Source: an uncultured Bacilli bacterium (GTDB lineage: Bacteria; Bacillota_I; Bacilli_A; RFN20; CAG-631). Taken from it: 25,078 bases of DNA. A program made the translations under genes and the position numbers. Positions 7,697 to 15,440 of this stretch are shown piece by piece. Location: the NCBI GenBank assembly GCA_934202505.1, contig CAKPXW010000015.1, forward strand, positions 1 to 25,078, read 5' to 3'. The notes under the pieces were generated by a model that did no database searches, had not been told where the DNA came from, and worked only from the letters and a program-made list of their open reading frames with translations. The stretch's first letter is position 1; each line of letters opens with the position of its first letter.

Positions 7697-9193
7697 TTAG
7701 TCTTTCATATGTGGAAACATAATAACATCACGAATTGAAGCTGAATTAGTAAAGAACATAACTAATCTATCAATACCAATACCAATTCCACCTGCAGGAG
7801 GCATACCATACTCTAATGCCTCTAAGAAATCATAATCTATATCGTTAGCTTCACTATTTCCAAGTTTTCTTTCTTTTAATTGATTAACGAATCTTTCTTT
7901 TTGATCAATAGGATCATTTAATTCACTATAAGCATTAGCAAATTCACAGCCACAAATGTAAAGTTCAAAACGATCAACATAACGTGGGTCATCATCACAT
8001 ACTTTTGTAAGTGGTGATAATTCAATTGGATGTCTTGTTAAGAATGTTGGTTGAATAAGTTTATCTTCACAATAATTTTCAAAGAATAAATTTAAAATAT
8101 GTCCAACTCCTGTAAAGTGAGGTTCAACTTCTAAATGATGCTGTTCAGCAAGTTTCTTTGCTTCTTCAAAAGAATTTATTTTTGTAAAGTCAATGCCTGT
8201 TTCTTGTAAAACAAGTTCAGCCATTGATACAACTTTAAATGGTTTACTTAAGTCTATTTCTTGTCCTTGCCATTCAAATACTTCTTTATTGAAAACATTT
8301 TTAGCGATATTCTTTAGACAATTTTCAGAAAGTTCCATCATACTTCTTAAATCGCCATAAGCTTGATATAGTTCTACAGTAGTAAATTCAGGTGAATGTT
8401 TTGTATCCATTCCTTCATTTCTAAAAATTCTGCCAATTTCATATACTCTTTCAAGACCACCAACTAATAATCTTTTTAGATTTAATTCAGTTGCGATTCT
8501 TAAATAGAAATCACGATCAAGCGCATTATGATGTGTTACAAATGGTCTTGCAGCTGCCCCACCTAAAATTCCAGATAAAATTGGAGTTTCTACTTCAATA
8601 AATCCTAGTGAATCAAAATATCTTTGCATTTCACGAACTATTTTTGTTCTATTTACTAATGTTTCTTTAGATTGTGGATTTACAATTAAATCAACATATC
8701 TTCTTCTATATCTTTCCTCAATATCAGTTAAACCATGGAACTTTTCAGGTAATGGTCTTAAAGATTTTACAAGATGTGTATATTCACTAACTTTTACAGT
8801 AAGTTCACCTGTATTTGTTTTCATTACTTGACCTGTAACACCGATAATGTCACCGATATCAGATAATTTAAATACGCTATATGCATCTTCACCTATTACA
8901 TCTTTACGAATATAAATTTGGATATTTCCATCACGATCTTGTAAATTGCAAAAAGCTATTTTTCCCATATCTCTTTTTGTAATTATTCTTCCTGCGATTG
9001 TAGCATAAATATTTTTTTCTTCTAATTCTTCTTTAGAAAATTCACTATACTTTGCTTTTAAATCGCATATTTTGTCTTTTACATCAAAACGATGACCAAA
9101 AGGAGCTATTCCTTTTTCTTGTAGCTTTGCAATTTTATCCATTCTAATTTTTGTTTGTTCTTGAATATTTAATGTTTCATTTTCGTTTGCCAT
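7697..9193 (-). CDS. lysS: Lysyl-tRNA synthetase, class II
   Basis: The enzyme charges tRNA-Lys with lysine in the cytoplasm. Its 498 residues match the usual bacterial length. The N-terminal OB-fold anticodon-binding domain lies at about 62-145 (IAGRIITKRDMGKIAFCNLQ). The class II core follows: motif 1 around FIEVETPIL (198-206), motif 2 FRNEGMDTKHSPEFTTVE (257-274) and motif 3 GIGIGIDRLVMF (about 469-480). The signatures ELSPLTK and ANAYSELNDP, typical of LysS, are also present. It is the first gene of the operon that continues into the GNAT, ispD, miaB and ricA genes. It starts at an ATG preceded by AAGGAG and by an extended -10 promoter element. Confidence 0.97.
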   Translation of the reverse strand: MANENETLNIQEQTKIRMDKIAKLQEKGIAPFGHRFDVKDKICDLKAKYSEFSKEELEEKNIYATIAGRIITKRDMGKIAFCNLQDRDGNIQIYIRKDVIGEDAYSVFKLSDIGDIIGVTGQVMKTNTGELTVKVSEYTHLVKSLRPLPEKFHGLTDIEERYRRRYVDLIVNPQSKETLVNRTKIVREMQRYFDSLGFIEVETPILSGILGGAAARPFVTHHNALDRDFYLRIATELNLKRLLVGGLERVYEIGRIFRNEGMDTKHSPEFTTVELYQAYGDLRSMMELSENCLKNIAKNVFNKEVFEWQGQEIDLSKPFKVVSMAELVLQETGIDFTKINSFEEAKKLAEQHHLEVEPHFTGVGHILNLFFENYCEDKLIQPTFLTRHPIELSPLTKVCDDDPRYVDRFELYICGCEFANAYSELNDPIDQKERFVNQLKERKLGNSEANDIDYDFLEALEYGMPPAGGIGIGIDRLVMFFTNSASIRDVIMFPHMKD

Positions 9194-9219
9194 TGTATAC
9201 CAACTCCTTATTTCGCTTA

Positions 9220-9228
9220 ATTATAACA
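9220..9228 (-). promoter_or_regulatory. lysS: Extended -10 promoter element of the lysS operon
   Basis: On the minus strand TGTTATAAT (TGn plus TATAAT) lies 26 bases before the lysS start. A matching -35 is not clear, as is common with extended -10 promoters. Confidence 0.55.
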
Positions 9229-9395
9229 TAATTAAAAGTGTTTTACTTACAAAATTATAATCATTTTTTAAATAAAAGATGTTTTTGTAATAAATACTTT
9301 CAAAAAACATAAATAAAATTTAAATTATGTTCTTTTTACTGCTTAAAATAATTATAATAATTATTTATCAATCATACAAGAAAAGATTTAAAATC

Positions 9396-9424
9396 TTGAA
9401 TATTAAAAAATAATATGTTATTCT
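9396..9424 (+). promoter_or_regulatory. Promoter of the DtxR/MntR-type regulator
   Basis: TTGAAT (9396-9401) and TATTCT (9419-9424) are 17 bases apart, 35 bases before the start codon. An inverted repeat AAGATTT-A-AAATCTT (9383-9397) overlaps the -35 and could be an operator. It does not resemble the known MntR box, so that role is a guess. Confidence 0.5.
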
Positions 9425-9458
9425 AAATCTAAAGTTTCAAACATGGAGGGTAAAGAAT

Positions 9459-9821
9459 ATGAATCTATATGAATCTTCCGAAGATTATCTTGAAAGAATA
9501 CTAGTTTTAAATGAACAGAAAGGAAATGTTCGTTCAATCGATATTGCTGAATCAATGGGTTTTTCTAAACCTAGTGTTAGCATAGCCATGAAAAAATTAA
9601 AAGAAAATGGTTTTATTGTTGTTGATGATAATGGCAGTATTACGCTTACAGAAAAAGGATTACAAGTTGCTGGTAAAACATATGAAAAGCATAAAATAAT
9701 ATCTAAATTTTTAATGAAGATTGGCGTATCAAAGGAAAATGCCTTAGCTGATGCTTGTAAAATAGAACATGTATTAAGTGATGAATCATTTGCTGCCTTA
9801 AAAAAATTCACTAATGACTAA
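9459..9821 (+). CDS. DtxR/MntR family metal-dependent transcriptional regulator
   Basis: This 120-residue protein has a winged-helix DNA-binding domain at about 1-65 (SIDIAESMGFSKPSVSIAMKKL as helix-turn-helix) and a helical metal-binding and dimerisation domain at 66-120. It has no SH3/FeoA domain, so the architecture is MntR-like. Aligned by eye to B. subtilis MntR, the ligands are Asp9 (D8), Glu12 (E11), His78 (H77), Cys100 (E99), Glu103 (E102) and His104 (H103). Five of the six match MntR, but the fourth is Cys, as in DtxR/IdeR iron regulators. Metal choice, Mn or Fe, is therefore open. GGAGGG at 9445-9450 supports the start. It is a single gene with its own promoter and terminator, followed by an iron-dependent dehydrogenase. 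No metal transporter is visible nearby. Confidence 0.9.
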   Translation: MNLYESSEDYLERILVLNEQKGNVRSIDIAESMGFSKPSVSIAMKKLKENGFIVVDDNGSITLTEKGLQVAGKTYEKHKIISKFLMKIGVSKENALADACKIEHVLSDESFAALKKFTND

Positions 9822-9833
9822 AATGTCTTACAC

Positions 9834-9860
9834 AAAAATAGGAAATATTTCCTATTTTTT
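9834..9860 (+). terminator. Rho-independent terminator after the metal regulator
   Basis: A perfect 26-base dyad centred between 9846 and 9847 (AAAAATAGGAAAT and its complement) ends in a T-run. The stem is AT-rich with only two GC pairs. Confidence 0.65.
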
Positions 9861-9861
9861 A

Positions 9862-9890
9862 TTTAATTTTTAATTTTGATATTGTATACT
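9862..9890 (+). promoter_or_regulatory. Candidate promoter of the alcohol dehydrogenase
   Basis: TTTAAT (9862-9867) and TATACT (9885-9890) are 17 bases apart. An alternative pair, TTGATA (9876-9881) and TACCAT (9898-9903) at 16 bases, is also possible. A 5' leader of about 45 bases, very AT-rich, ends in AGGAGG. Confidence 0.45.
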
Positions 9891-9944
9891 ATTTTCATAC
9901 CATATTAATTATTTAATTAATATATATATTTAGGAGGAAATAAT

Positions 9945-11090
9945 ATGGCAAGATTTGTATTAAATGAAACATCTTATCATGGTGCTGGTGCAATTTCAAA
10001 TATTGTTCCAGAAGCTAAAAGAAGAGGATTTAAGAAAGCATTTGTATGCTCTGATCCTGATTTATTAAAATTTGGTGTTACTCAAAAAGTAACAAAATTA
10101 TTAGATGATGCTGGTCTTGAATATGAAATTTATTCAGACATTAAAGCTAATCCTACAATTGAAAATGTTCAACATGGTGTTGAAGCATTTAAAAAATCTA
10201 AAGCTGATTACATTATTGCAATTGGTGGTGGTTCTTCAATGGATACTGCTAAAGCTATTGGCATTATTATTGAAAACCCTGAATTTGCTGATGTTCGTTC
10301 TCTTGAAGGCGTTGCACCAACTAAAAATCCTTGCACACCAATCATTGCAGTTCCAACAACTGCTGGTACTGCTGCTGAAGTTACAATTAACTATGTAATT
10401 ACAGATGTTGAAAAAAATAGAAAATTCGTTTGTGTTGATACTCATGATATCCCTGTTGTTGCTGTTGTAGATCCTGATATGATGTCAAGTATGCCAAAAG
10501 GTTTAACTGCAGCTACTGGTATGGATGCCTTAACTCATGCTATTGAAGGTTATATTACAAAAGGCGCTTGGGAAATGTCTGATATGTTCCACCTTGAAGC
10601 TATTAGATTAATTTCTAAACACTTAAGAGGTGCTGTTGCTAATACTCCAGAAGGAAGAGAAGGAATGGCACTTGGACAATACATTGCTGGAATGGGCTTT
10701 AGTAATGTTGGCCTTGGAATTGTTCACTCTATGGCTCACCCTTTAGGAGCTGTTTATAATACTCCTCATGGTGTAGCAAATGCTATTATTTTACCAACAG
10801 TTATGGCTTACAATGCTCCAGCAACTGGTGAAAAATATCGTGAAATTGCTCGTGCAATGGGCGTTAAGAATGTTGATTCTATGAATCAAGAAGAATATCG
10901 TAAAGCTGCTATTGATGCAGTAAAACAATTATCATTAGATGTTGGTATTCCACAAAATCTAAAAGATATTGTTAAGAAAGAAGATATTCCATTCTTAGCT
11001 CAATCTGCAATGGATGATGCTTGCAGACCTGGAAATCCAAAAGATCCTACACTTGAAGATATTATTAAATTATATGAATATTTAATGTAA
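9945..11090 (+). CDS. Iron-containing alcohol dehydrogenase, lactaldehyde reductase (FucO) type
   Basis: This group III alcohol dehydrogenase of 381 residues has nearly the same length as E. coli FucO (382), which interconverts lactaldehyde and 1,2-propanediol with NAD. The N-terminal Rossmann-like domain holds the nucleotide motif GGGSSMDTAK (94-103). The C-terminal helical domain supplies the iron ligands Asp194 and His198 (GMDALTHAIEGY) and His261 and His275 (HSMAHPLGAVYNTPHG). These correspond to D196, H200, H263 and H277 of FucO. The strong AGGAGG site and its own promoter and terminator suggest a well-expressed fermentative enzyme for reoxidising NADH. No fucose or rhamnose genes flank it, so the substrate could equally be another short aldehyde or diol. 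The gene symbol is left empty for that reason. Confidence 0.9.
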   Translation: MARFVLNETSYHGAGAISNIVPEAKRRGFKKAFVCSDPDLLKFGVTQKVTKLLDDAGLEYEIYSDIKANPTIENVQHGVEAFKKSKADYIIAIGGGSSMDTAKAIGIIIENPEFADVRSLEGVAPTKNPCTPIIAVPTTAGTAAEVTINYVITDVEKNRKFVCVDTHDIPVVAVVDPDMMSSMPKGLTAATGMDALTHAIEGYITKGAWEMSDMFHLEAIRLISKHLRGAVANTPEGREGMALGQYIAGMGFSNVGLGIVHSMAHPLGAVYNTPHGVANAIILPTVMAYNAPATGEKYREIARAMGVKNVDSMNQEEYRKAAIDAVKQLSLDVGIPQNLKDIVKKEDIPFLAQSAMDDACRPGNPKDPTLEDIIKLYEYLM

Positions 11091-11126
11091 TTTAGATATT
11101 CAATTTAAAATAATTTAAAGTTTATT

Positions 11127-11171
11127 AACTCCAAAGATTTATCGATTTAGTCGGTAACTTTGGAGTTTTTA
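11127..11171 (+). terminator. Rho-independent terminator after the alcohol dehydrogenase
   Basis: AACTCCAAAG (11127-11136) pairs perfectly with CTTTGGAGTT (11158-11167), with a T-run after the stem. It insulates the next operon. Confidence 0.85.
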
Positions 11172-11311
11172 TTATAAAACAGAATATAAATAATAATATT
11201 CTTTTATATTTAGAAAGTACAAATTTACTTGTTTTACTAATAACCATAAATATAAAAATATCGTCATTTTAGTTCCTTTAAACACAAAAAATAACATTTT
11301 TTTACTTAATA
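11172..11311. other. Non-coding AT-rich spacer before the RiPP operon
   Basis: The gene-free stretch 11091-11390 holds the dehydrogenase terminator, this spacer and the RiPP promoter and leader. In the spacer I see no ORF with a ribosome site, no tRNA-like fold and no riboswitch pattern. Confidence 0.5.
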
Positions 11312-11340
11312 TTGACATTTTTATTTTCTCTTTTTATAAT
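11312..11340 (+). promoter_or_regulatory. Consensus sigma-A promoter of the RiPP operon
   Basis: TTGACA (11312-11317) and TATAAT (11335-11340) match both consensus hexamers exactly at the ideal 17-base spacing. This is the strongest promoter in the window, and the precursor start lies 50 bases downstream of the -10. Confidence 0.85.
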
Positions 11341-11354
11341 TAACTTAGAAGTTA
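11341..11354 (+). promoter_or_regulatory. Candidate operator dyad at the RiPP transcription start
   Basis: TAACTT-AG-AAGTTA is a perfect inverted repeat directly after the -10, covering the expected start of transcription. A repressor bound here would block initiation. No regulator gene lies in the operon, so the binding protein is unknown. Confidence 0.35.
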
Positions 11355-11390
11355 GATTTTATATATTTAGGAAAAGGAGAAAAATTAAGT

Positions 11391-11531
11391 ATGGAAATTT
11401 TTGATCTTTTAGCTACAAATTCATTAACTGCAACAAATAATTGTGCCCAATGTGGATGCTCAAATAGTTCGCCACAATGTGGTTGTGTTGTAAATGATGT
11501 TGCTAAATGCGGATGTGGAAGTAGTAGATAA
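11391..11531 (+). CDS. Cys-rich RiPP precursor peptide with three CGC motifs
   Basis: A 46-residue ORF, ATG 11391 to TAA 11529-11531, is preceded by AAGGAG about 11 bases upstream and by a consensus promoter. Residues 1-17 (MEIFDLLATNSLTATNN) have no cysteine and are the likely leader or recognition part. There is no Gly-Gly cleavage motif. Residues 18-46 hold all seven cysteines (18, 21, 23, 30, 32, 40, 42), arranged as three [QK]CGC units ending at 23, 32 and 42. The C-terminus is Gly-Ser-Ser-Arg. A radical SAM/SPASM gene starts 2 bases after the stop, which is the usual layout for thioether-forming (sactipeptide or ranthipeptide-like) systems. I do not recognise a named precursor family. 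Alternatives are a metal-binding CxC peptide or a bacteriocin. The crosslinks and the core boundary are inference. Confidence 0.85.
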   Translation: MEIFDLLATNSLTATNNCAQCGCSNSSPQCGCVVNDVAKCGCGSSR

Positions 11532-11533
11532 CT

Positions 11534-12844
11534 ATGGAAGAGTATGTTTTGTCCCCTTATGTTTTTTATTATCAAAAAGGGGACTTTTTGTATTTATATA
11601 ATTCAGAAAACGGATTAAAGACTAAAATATTTAATAAAGAATTAATTAACTTTATATTACAAAATAGTAAGAAAGTAGTCAACACTGTTCCAAGTCAACT
11701 ACTAGACTACAAAATTTTTGTTTTAAATAATGGTATTTATGAAAATACAATTAAAGAAATTAAAAAAAACATTGAAACAAATAATACCCAATTAAGATTA
11801 ATTATTCTTCCAACTAGAAATTGTAATTTTAAATGTAAATATTGCTATGAGCAAAAATCTTTTACTATGATGAGTAAAAAAACACAAGATAATTTAATCA
11901 ATGCAACAATTAATTATATAAAAAGCAATCATGATTTAAATAAAGTACATCTAGAATGGTTTGGTGGAGAGCCTCTTTTAGCATATGATTCAATTATTTA
12001 TATTTCTTCTAGTATAAAAAAATTTTGTGATGACAATGGAATTAATCTAATGATGAGTATGACTACGAATGGTTCTTTATTAACTTTTGAAAGATTCAAA
12101 GAATTATATTCTTTAAATCTTAAAAACTATCAAATAACTATAGATGGTTTCCCACAATATCATAATAGGTTACGTCCATTTATTAATAATAGTAGTTCTT
12201 CTTTTGATGTAATAATGCATAATTTAGAAGAAATTAAGAAGTTTGATAAAGCGTTTGAAATTACATTAAGAATGAATTATTATCTAGATATGTTAGATTC
12301 ATTTGATGATTATTTTGAATATATTTCAAATAAGTTTGATTACAGATTTTCTATATATCCATATAGAATAAATCCTCCAAGTGAAAAATTTGCATTAGAA
12401 TTTGAGCCAGTTGATGCAACTCAGGAAAAATATGTATTGAAACATTATTTTTCACTTTTAAAAAGTAAAAGAATTCAAATGAAAAATTTTTCTAATTATT
12501 TTATTCCTTATGGTTCTGTGTGTTACGGTAGACTAAACTACTCTCTTGTTATTGACGTTGATGGATCAATTCGAAAGTGCACTGAATACTTAGAAGACAA
12601 TCATTTTAATTATTTGGGAAATATTAATGATGGATACTTTAATGTAGATAATAATTTAATTAAACTATGGTCACAATCCCCAAATATTGAAAATAATAAA
12701 TGTGTAAAATGTAGTCACCTCCCAAATTGTTGTGGCGGAATATGTCCAATTCAATGGATTTATAATAATAATGTTAGTTGCCCTACTTTTTATGAAATAG
12801 AAAAAGAAGCTTTAGATGCATATTTTTCAGTAAAGGAAAATTAA
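11534..12844 (+). CDS. Radical SAM/SPASM peptide maturase
   Basis: This 436-residue enzyme probably installs crosslinks on the Cys-rich precursor. Residues 1-85 form a strand-rich N-terminal part that may hold a RiPP recognition element (not proven). The radical SAM core carries C97, C101 and C104 (CNFKCKYC) for the SAM-binding 4Fe-4S cluster, the GGEP motif at 144-147 and TTNG at 177-180. The C-terminal SPASM domain has C330, then DGSIRKC with C349, C390, C393, C399, C400, C404 and C416. This is enough for two auxiliary clusters and close to the classical GX4C, CX2CX5CX3C, C layout. A doubled Cys at 399-400 is slightly unusual. The start follows the precursor stop by 2 bases with only a weak GGAAG site, so translation is probably coupled. 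The exact bond type cannot be read from sequence. Confidence 0.92.
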   Translation: MEEYVLSPYVFYYQKGDFLYLYNSENGLKTKIFNKELINFILQNSKKVVNTVPSQLLDYKIFVLNNGIYENTIKEIKKNIETNNTQLRLIILPTRNCNFKCKYCYEQKSFTMMSKKTQDNLINATINYIKSNHDLNKVHLEWFGGEPLLAYDSIIYISSSIKKFCDDNGINLMMSMTTNGSLLTFERFKELYSLNLKNYQITIDGFPQYHNRLRPFINNSSSSFDVIMHNLEEIKKFDKAFEITLRMNYYLDMLDSFDDYFEYISNKFDYRFSIYPYRINPPSEKFALEFEPVDATQEKYVLKHYFSLLKSKRIQMKNFSNYFIPYGSVCYGRLNYSLVIDVDGSIRKCTEYLEDNHFNYLGNINDGYFNVDNNLIKLWSQSPNIENNKCVKCSHLPNCCGGICPIQWIYNNNVSCPTFYEIEKEALDAYFSVKEN

Positions 12845-12849
12845 TTTTT

Positions 12850-14604
12850 ATGAAAGTTCTTAAAAACAATTTGTTTCTTTTAAAAAAAGTTTGGAAATAC
12901 TCGAAATTTTTATTATTTTACATTGTTCTTTGTGGTTTAGTAAATGCAATTTTAAATATAGCCAATGTTATTGGAATACAAAAAATAATAGAGCAGTTAC
13001 CAAATATTAAAGATAATATTTCACCATTAATAATAGTTACTATTTCTTATTTAATCATTTATTTGTTATGCAATATTTTTCTTACTTGGTCATGGTATTT
13101 TATTCCATTAGCTTCTGAAAAAGTAAAAATTGGTATTGCAAGTGAAAAGATAAAAGCTTCTAGAAATCTTGATTTTAGTTGTTTTGATGATAGCGATTTT
13201 TATGATAAATACACTAGATTTTTAAATTCTGGTGAAAGCCAAGTCATGTCCTTAGTTGGTATATTAATTGCCTTATTAAATAATACATTTACTATCGTTG
13301 GTCTATCTGTAGCTTTTTTATCATATTCACCTTTTCTACTTATCTCAATTGTTCTTGAAGTAGCTTTAACGACAATAATTTATTCCCTTCAAAAGAAAAT
13401 CGATTATGATTTTGACACAAAGAATACTACATTAACCAGAAAGATTAATTATTTTAAAGCTTTATCTGATAGTAAATATACGCAAAGAGAAGATAAAATT
13501 TTTAATGTTTTAGATTTTGTAAATTTAAAATTTTTAAACTATGAAAAAGAATATATTCAAAAAGAAAAAAAGCATTCTAAAAAAATAAATTCTTTATCAT
13601 CAATTATTAATTCTTTGTCATTTATCACATTATCAGTCACATTAGTAATTTCATGTTACTTGATATATAACGATAAAATTACTATTAGTATTTTTGTTGC
13701 TATTTTAACCGGTGTTTCTTCTTTAAAGGCTCAAATGCAATCTTTTGTTTCGCAAATACCAAACTTTATAAATAACGCACTATATGTTGAAAATTATAAA
13801 TATATATTAAATTATACTCCTAAAATTGAAAACACTACTGGTTTACAAATTGATAAAGAAAATATTAAAACTTTAGAATTTAGAAATGTATCTTTTTCTT
13901 ATCCTAATTCTAACACACAATGTTTAAAAAATATTTCTTTTAAAATAAATAATGGGGAATATTTATCAATTGTTGGAGAAAATGGAGCAGGAAAATCCAC
14001 AATAATTAAACTAATTTTAAGATTATATGATCCAAGTGAAGGTGAAATATTATTAAATGGAATAAATATAAAAAAATACGATATTAAATCTTATCGAAAA
14101 GTATTTTCAACAATTTTCCAAGAATATTGTATTTATAATTTCACGGTTAATGAAAGTATTACTTTTGATAATAATAATCCTGATATATCTTCAATACTAT
14201 CAATTGTAGATTTAAAAGAAAAAATCGATAGTTATCCTTTAAAAGATAAAAGTGAGTTCTCAAAATTTTTTGACAATAATGGCATTTTATTTTCATATGG
14301 TGAACAACAAAGGCTTGGGATTGCAAGAGCAATATATAAAGATGCTTCTATTATAATATTAGATGAACCTTCAGCAAGTCTTGATGCAGTAATGGAAGAA
14401 AAAATTTCTAATTTAATAATGAATGAATTAAATGCTACAATAAGAATCGTAATTTCGCATAAGTTATCTTTAACCAAAAATGTCAACAAGATTATTGTTA
14501 TTGAAAATGGCTGTCTTATTGAGCAAGGAACACACAATGAATTAATGTCTAAAGATGGAAAATATGCTTATTTGTTTAATTTGCAATTAAAAAAATATTT
14601 ATGA
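12850..14604 (+). CDS. ABC exporter (membrane and ATPase fused), probable peptide export
   Basis: This 584-residue half-transporter would work as a homodimer. A six-helix exporter region lies at about 15-315, with hydrophobic spans near 19-42, 58-82, 133-157, 159-179, 252-273 and 276-291. The ATPase domain is at 340-584, with Walker A GENGAGKST (376-384), Q-loop Gln424, signature FSYGEQQR (481-488), Walker B IIILDE (501-506) and switch His537. The signature is SYGEQ rather than LSGGQ. There is no N-terminal C39 peptidase domain, so it cannot cleave a Gly-Gly leader itself. It begins 5 bases after the radical SAM gene and ends in an ATGA overlap with the kinase gene. Export or self-protection for the modified peptide is inferred from position. 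Confidence 0.9.
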   Translation: MKVLKNNLFLLKKVWKYSKFLLFYIVLCGLVNAILNIANVIGIQKIIEQLPNIKDNISPLIIVTISYLIIYLLCNIFLTWSWYFIPLASEKVKIGIASEKIKASRNLDFSCFDDSDFYDKYTRFLNSGESQVMSLVGILIALLNNTFTIVGLSVAFLSYSPFLLISIVLEVALTTIIYSLQKKIDYDFDTKNTTLTRKINYFKALSDSKYTQREDKIFNVLDFVNLKFLNYEKEYIQKEKKHSKKINSLSSIINSLSFITLSVTLVISCYLIYNDKITISIFVAILTGVSSLKAQMQSFVSQIPNFINNALYVENYKYILNYTPKIENTTGLQIDKENIKTLEFRNVSFSYPNSNTQCLKNISFKINNGEYLSIVGENGAGKSTIIKLILRLYDPSEGEILLNGINIKKYDIKSYRKVFSTIFQEYCIYNFTVNESITFDNNNPDISSILSIVDLKEKIDSYPLKDKSEFSKFFDNNGILFSYGEQQRLGIARAIYKDASIIILDEPSASLDAVMEEKISNLIMNELNATIRIVISHKLSLTKNVNKIIVIENGCLIEQGTHNELMSKDGKYAYLFNLQLKKYL

Positions 14605-15440
14605 TAGTTAAATGTAATAGTATAAAAATAAACACAAATATAGATCACTTGTTTTGCGATTGGGAAAACACACTAAATGAGTGCGTATTATATTTAGAAT
14701 TACAATATTTTGAAAATTTAGATTACAATAATTATTTAGAAAAAATATGCTACAAAGAAGGATTTGAATATATATTTATAAGTAATAATGTTATCTACAC
14801 TAACACTCAAAATATTGAATACATAGAAACATCATTATTTTCAACTCCGCTATCAATTGTTGCTATAATGAATAATTTATTTTTGCTGCATTGTTCGTCA
14901 ATATATTTTAATGATCAAATAGTATCTTTTTCAGGTCAATCAGGTTCAGGTAAAACAACTATTTTAATGAGATTGATTAACAAATTTAATGTAAATATTT
15001 ATTCTGATGATTCTATATTACTTGAAAATACAAAAAGTAATGTAATTTGCCATCAGGTATTGCCTCTAATTAAATTAACGAATAACACAGCCAGTAAATG
15101 TAATATTAAAATAAATCAGCACAAAATTTATAAAAAAACTATTTTAAAACATTCTTTTGTTAATGGTCAAAAGGCATTAAACTGTATATTTATTATTAAA
15201 AGATCTAATAACTTTAGTATCTCTCAAATAATTAGTCCTCTTTCAAAAAGCATTTCATTAGCCAACTTGATTGTAGGAAAAGATTATATAAGTCCTTCAA
15301 TAATTGATAAATCATTTGAACTAAGAAATAATATATCACAAAAAATTAACATCTACACATTATCAATCAATTCGTTTAATGATGAACATCTTAATAGTTT
15401 ATACAACTTTATAAAGGAGATTGTTAAAAATGATCAATAA
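14601..15440 (+). CDS. HPr kinase-like protein, predicted peptide-tailoring kinase
   Basis: The 279-residue protein carries the HprK-type C-terminal kinase fold. A conserved HCSSIYFND strand (His97) is followed by the P-loop SFSGQSGSGKTTI with GQSGSGKT at 112-119. Next is YSDDSILL with Asp136-Asp137, where HprK has its catalytic and Mg-binding acidic residues. The first 90 residues are family-specific. True HprK is a larger protein with an N-terminal regulatory domain. Short HprK-like kinases are known from lasso peptide operons such as paeninodin, where they phosphorylate the C-terminal Ser of the precursor. Here no lasso genes are present. I infer that it acts on the Cys-rich precursor, whose Ser44 and Ser45 lie next to the C-terminus. 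The start overlaps the exporter stop (ATGA). Confidence 0.82.
   Translation: MIVKCNSIKINTNIDHLFCDWENTLNECVLYLELQYFENLDYNNYLEKICYKEGFEYIFISNNVIYTNTQNIEYIETSLFSTPLSIVAIMNNLFLLHCSSIYFNDQIVSFSGQSGSGKTTILMRLINKFNVNIYSDDSILLENTKSNVICHQVLPLIKLTNNTASKCNIKINQHKIYKKTILKHSFVNGQKALNCIFIIKRSNNFSISQIISPLSKSISLANLIVGKDYISPSIIDKSFELRNNISQKINIYTLSINSFNDEHLNSLYNFIKEIVKNDQ

Noticed and set aside
9485..9811. A 108-codon minus-strand frame inside the metal regulator gene
   Set aside because: It is the exact antisense of a clear DtxR/MntR-family gene, with no family features of its own.
10105..10398. A 97-codon second plus-strand frame inside the alcohol dehydrogenase
   Set aside because: It is low-complexity Leu and Val sequence caused by codon bias in another frame of a well-conserved enzyme gene.
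11345..11575. A 76-codon open frame on the minus strand across the precursor region
   Set aside because: It runs antisense to the precursor and its promoter, is rich in His, Pro and Phe from the reversed CGC codons, and has no ribosome site or promoter of its own.
14601..15440. Classical HPr kinase/phosphorylase (HprK)
   Set aside because: It lacks the usual N-terminal regulatory domain and length, and its position is inside a peptide operon rather than near lgt or other HprK neighbours.
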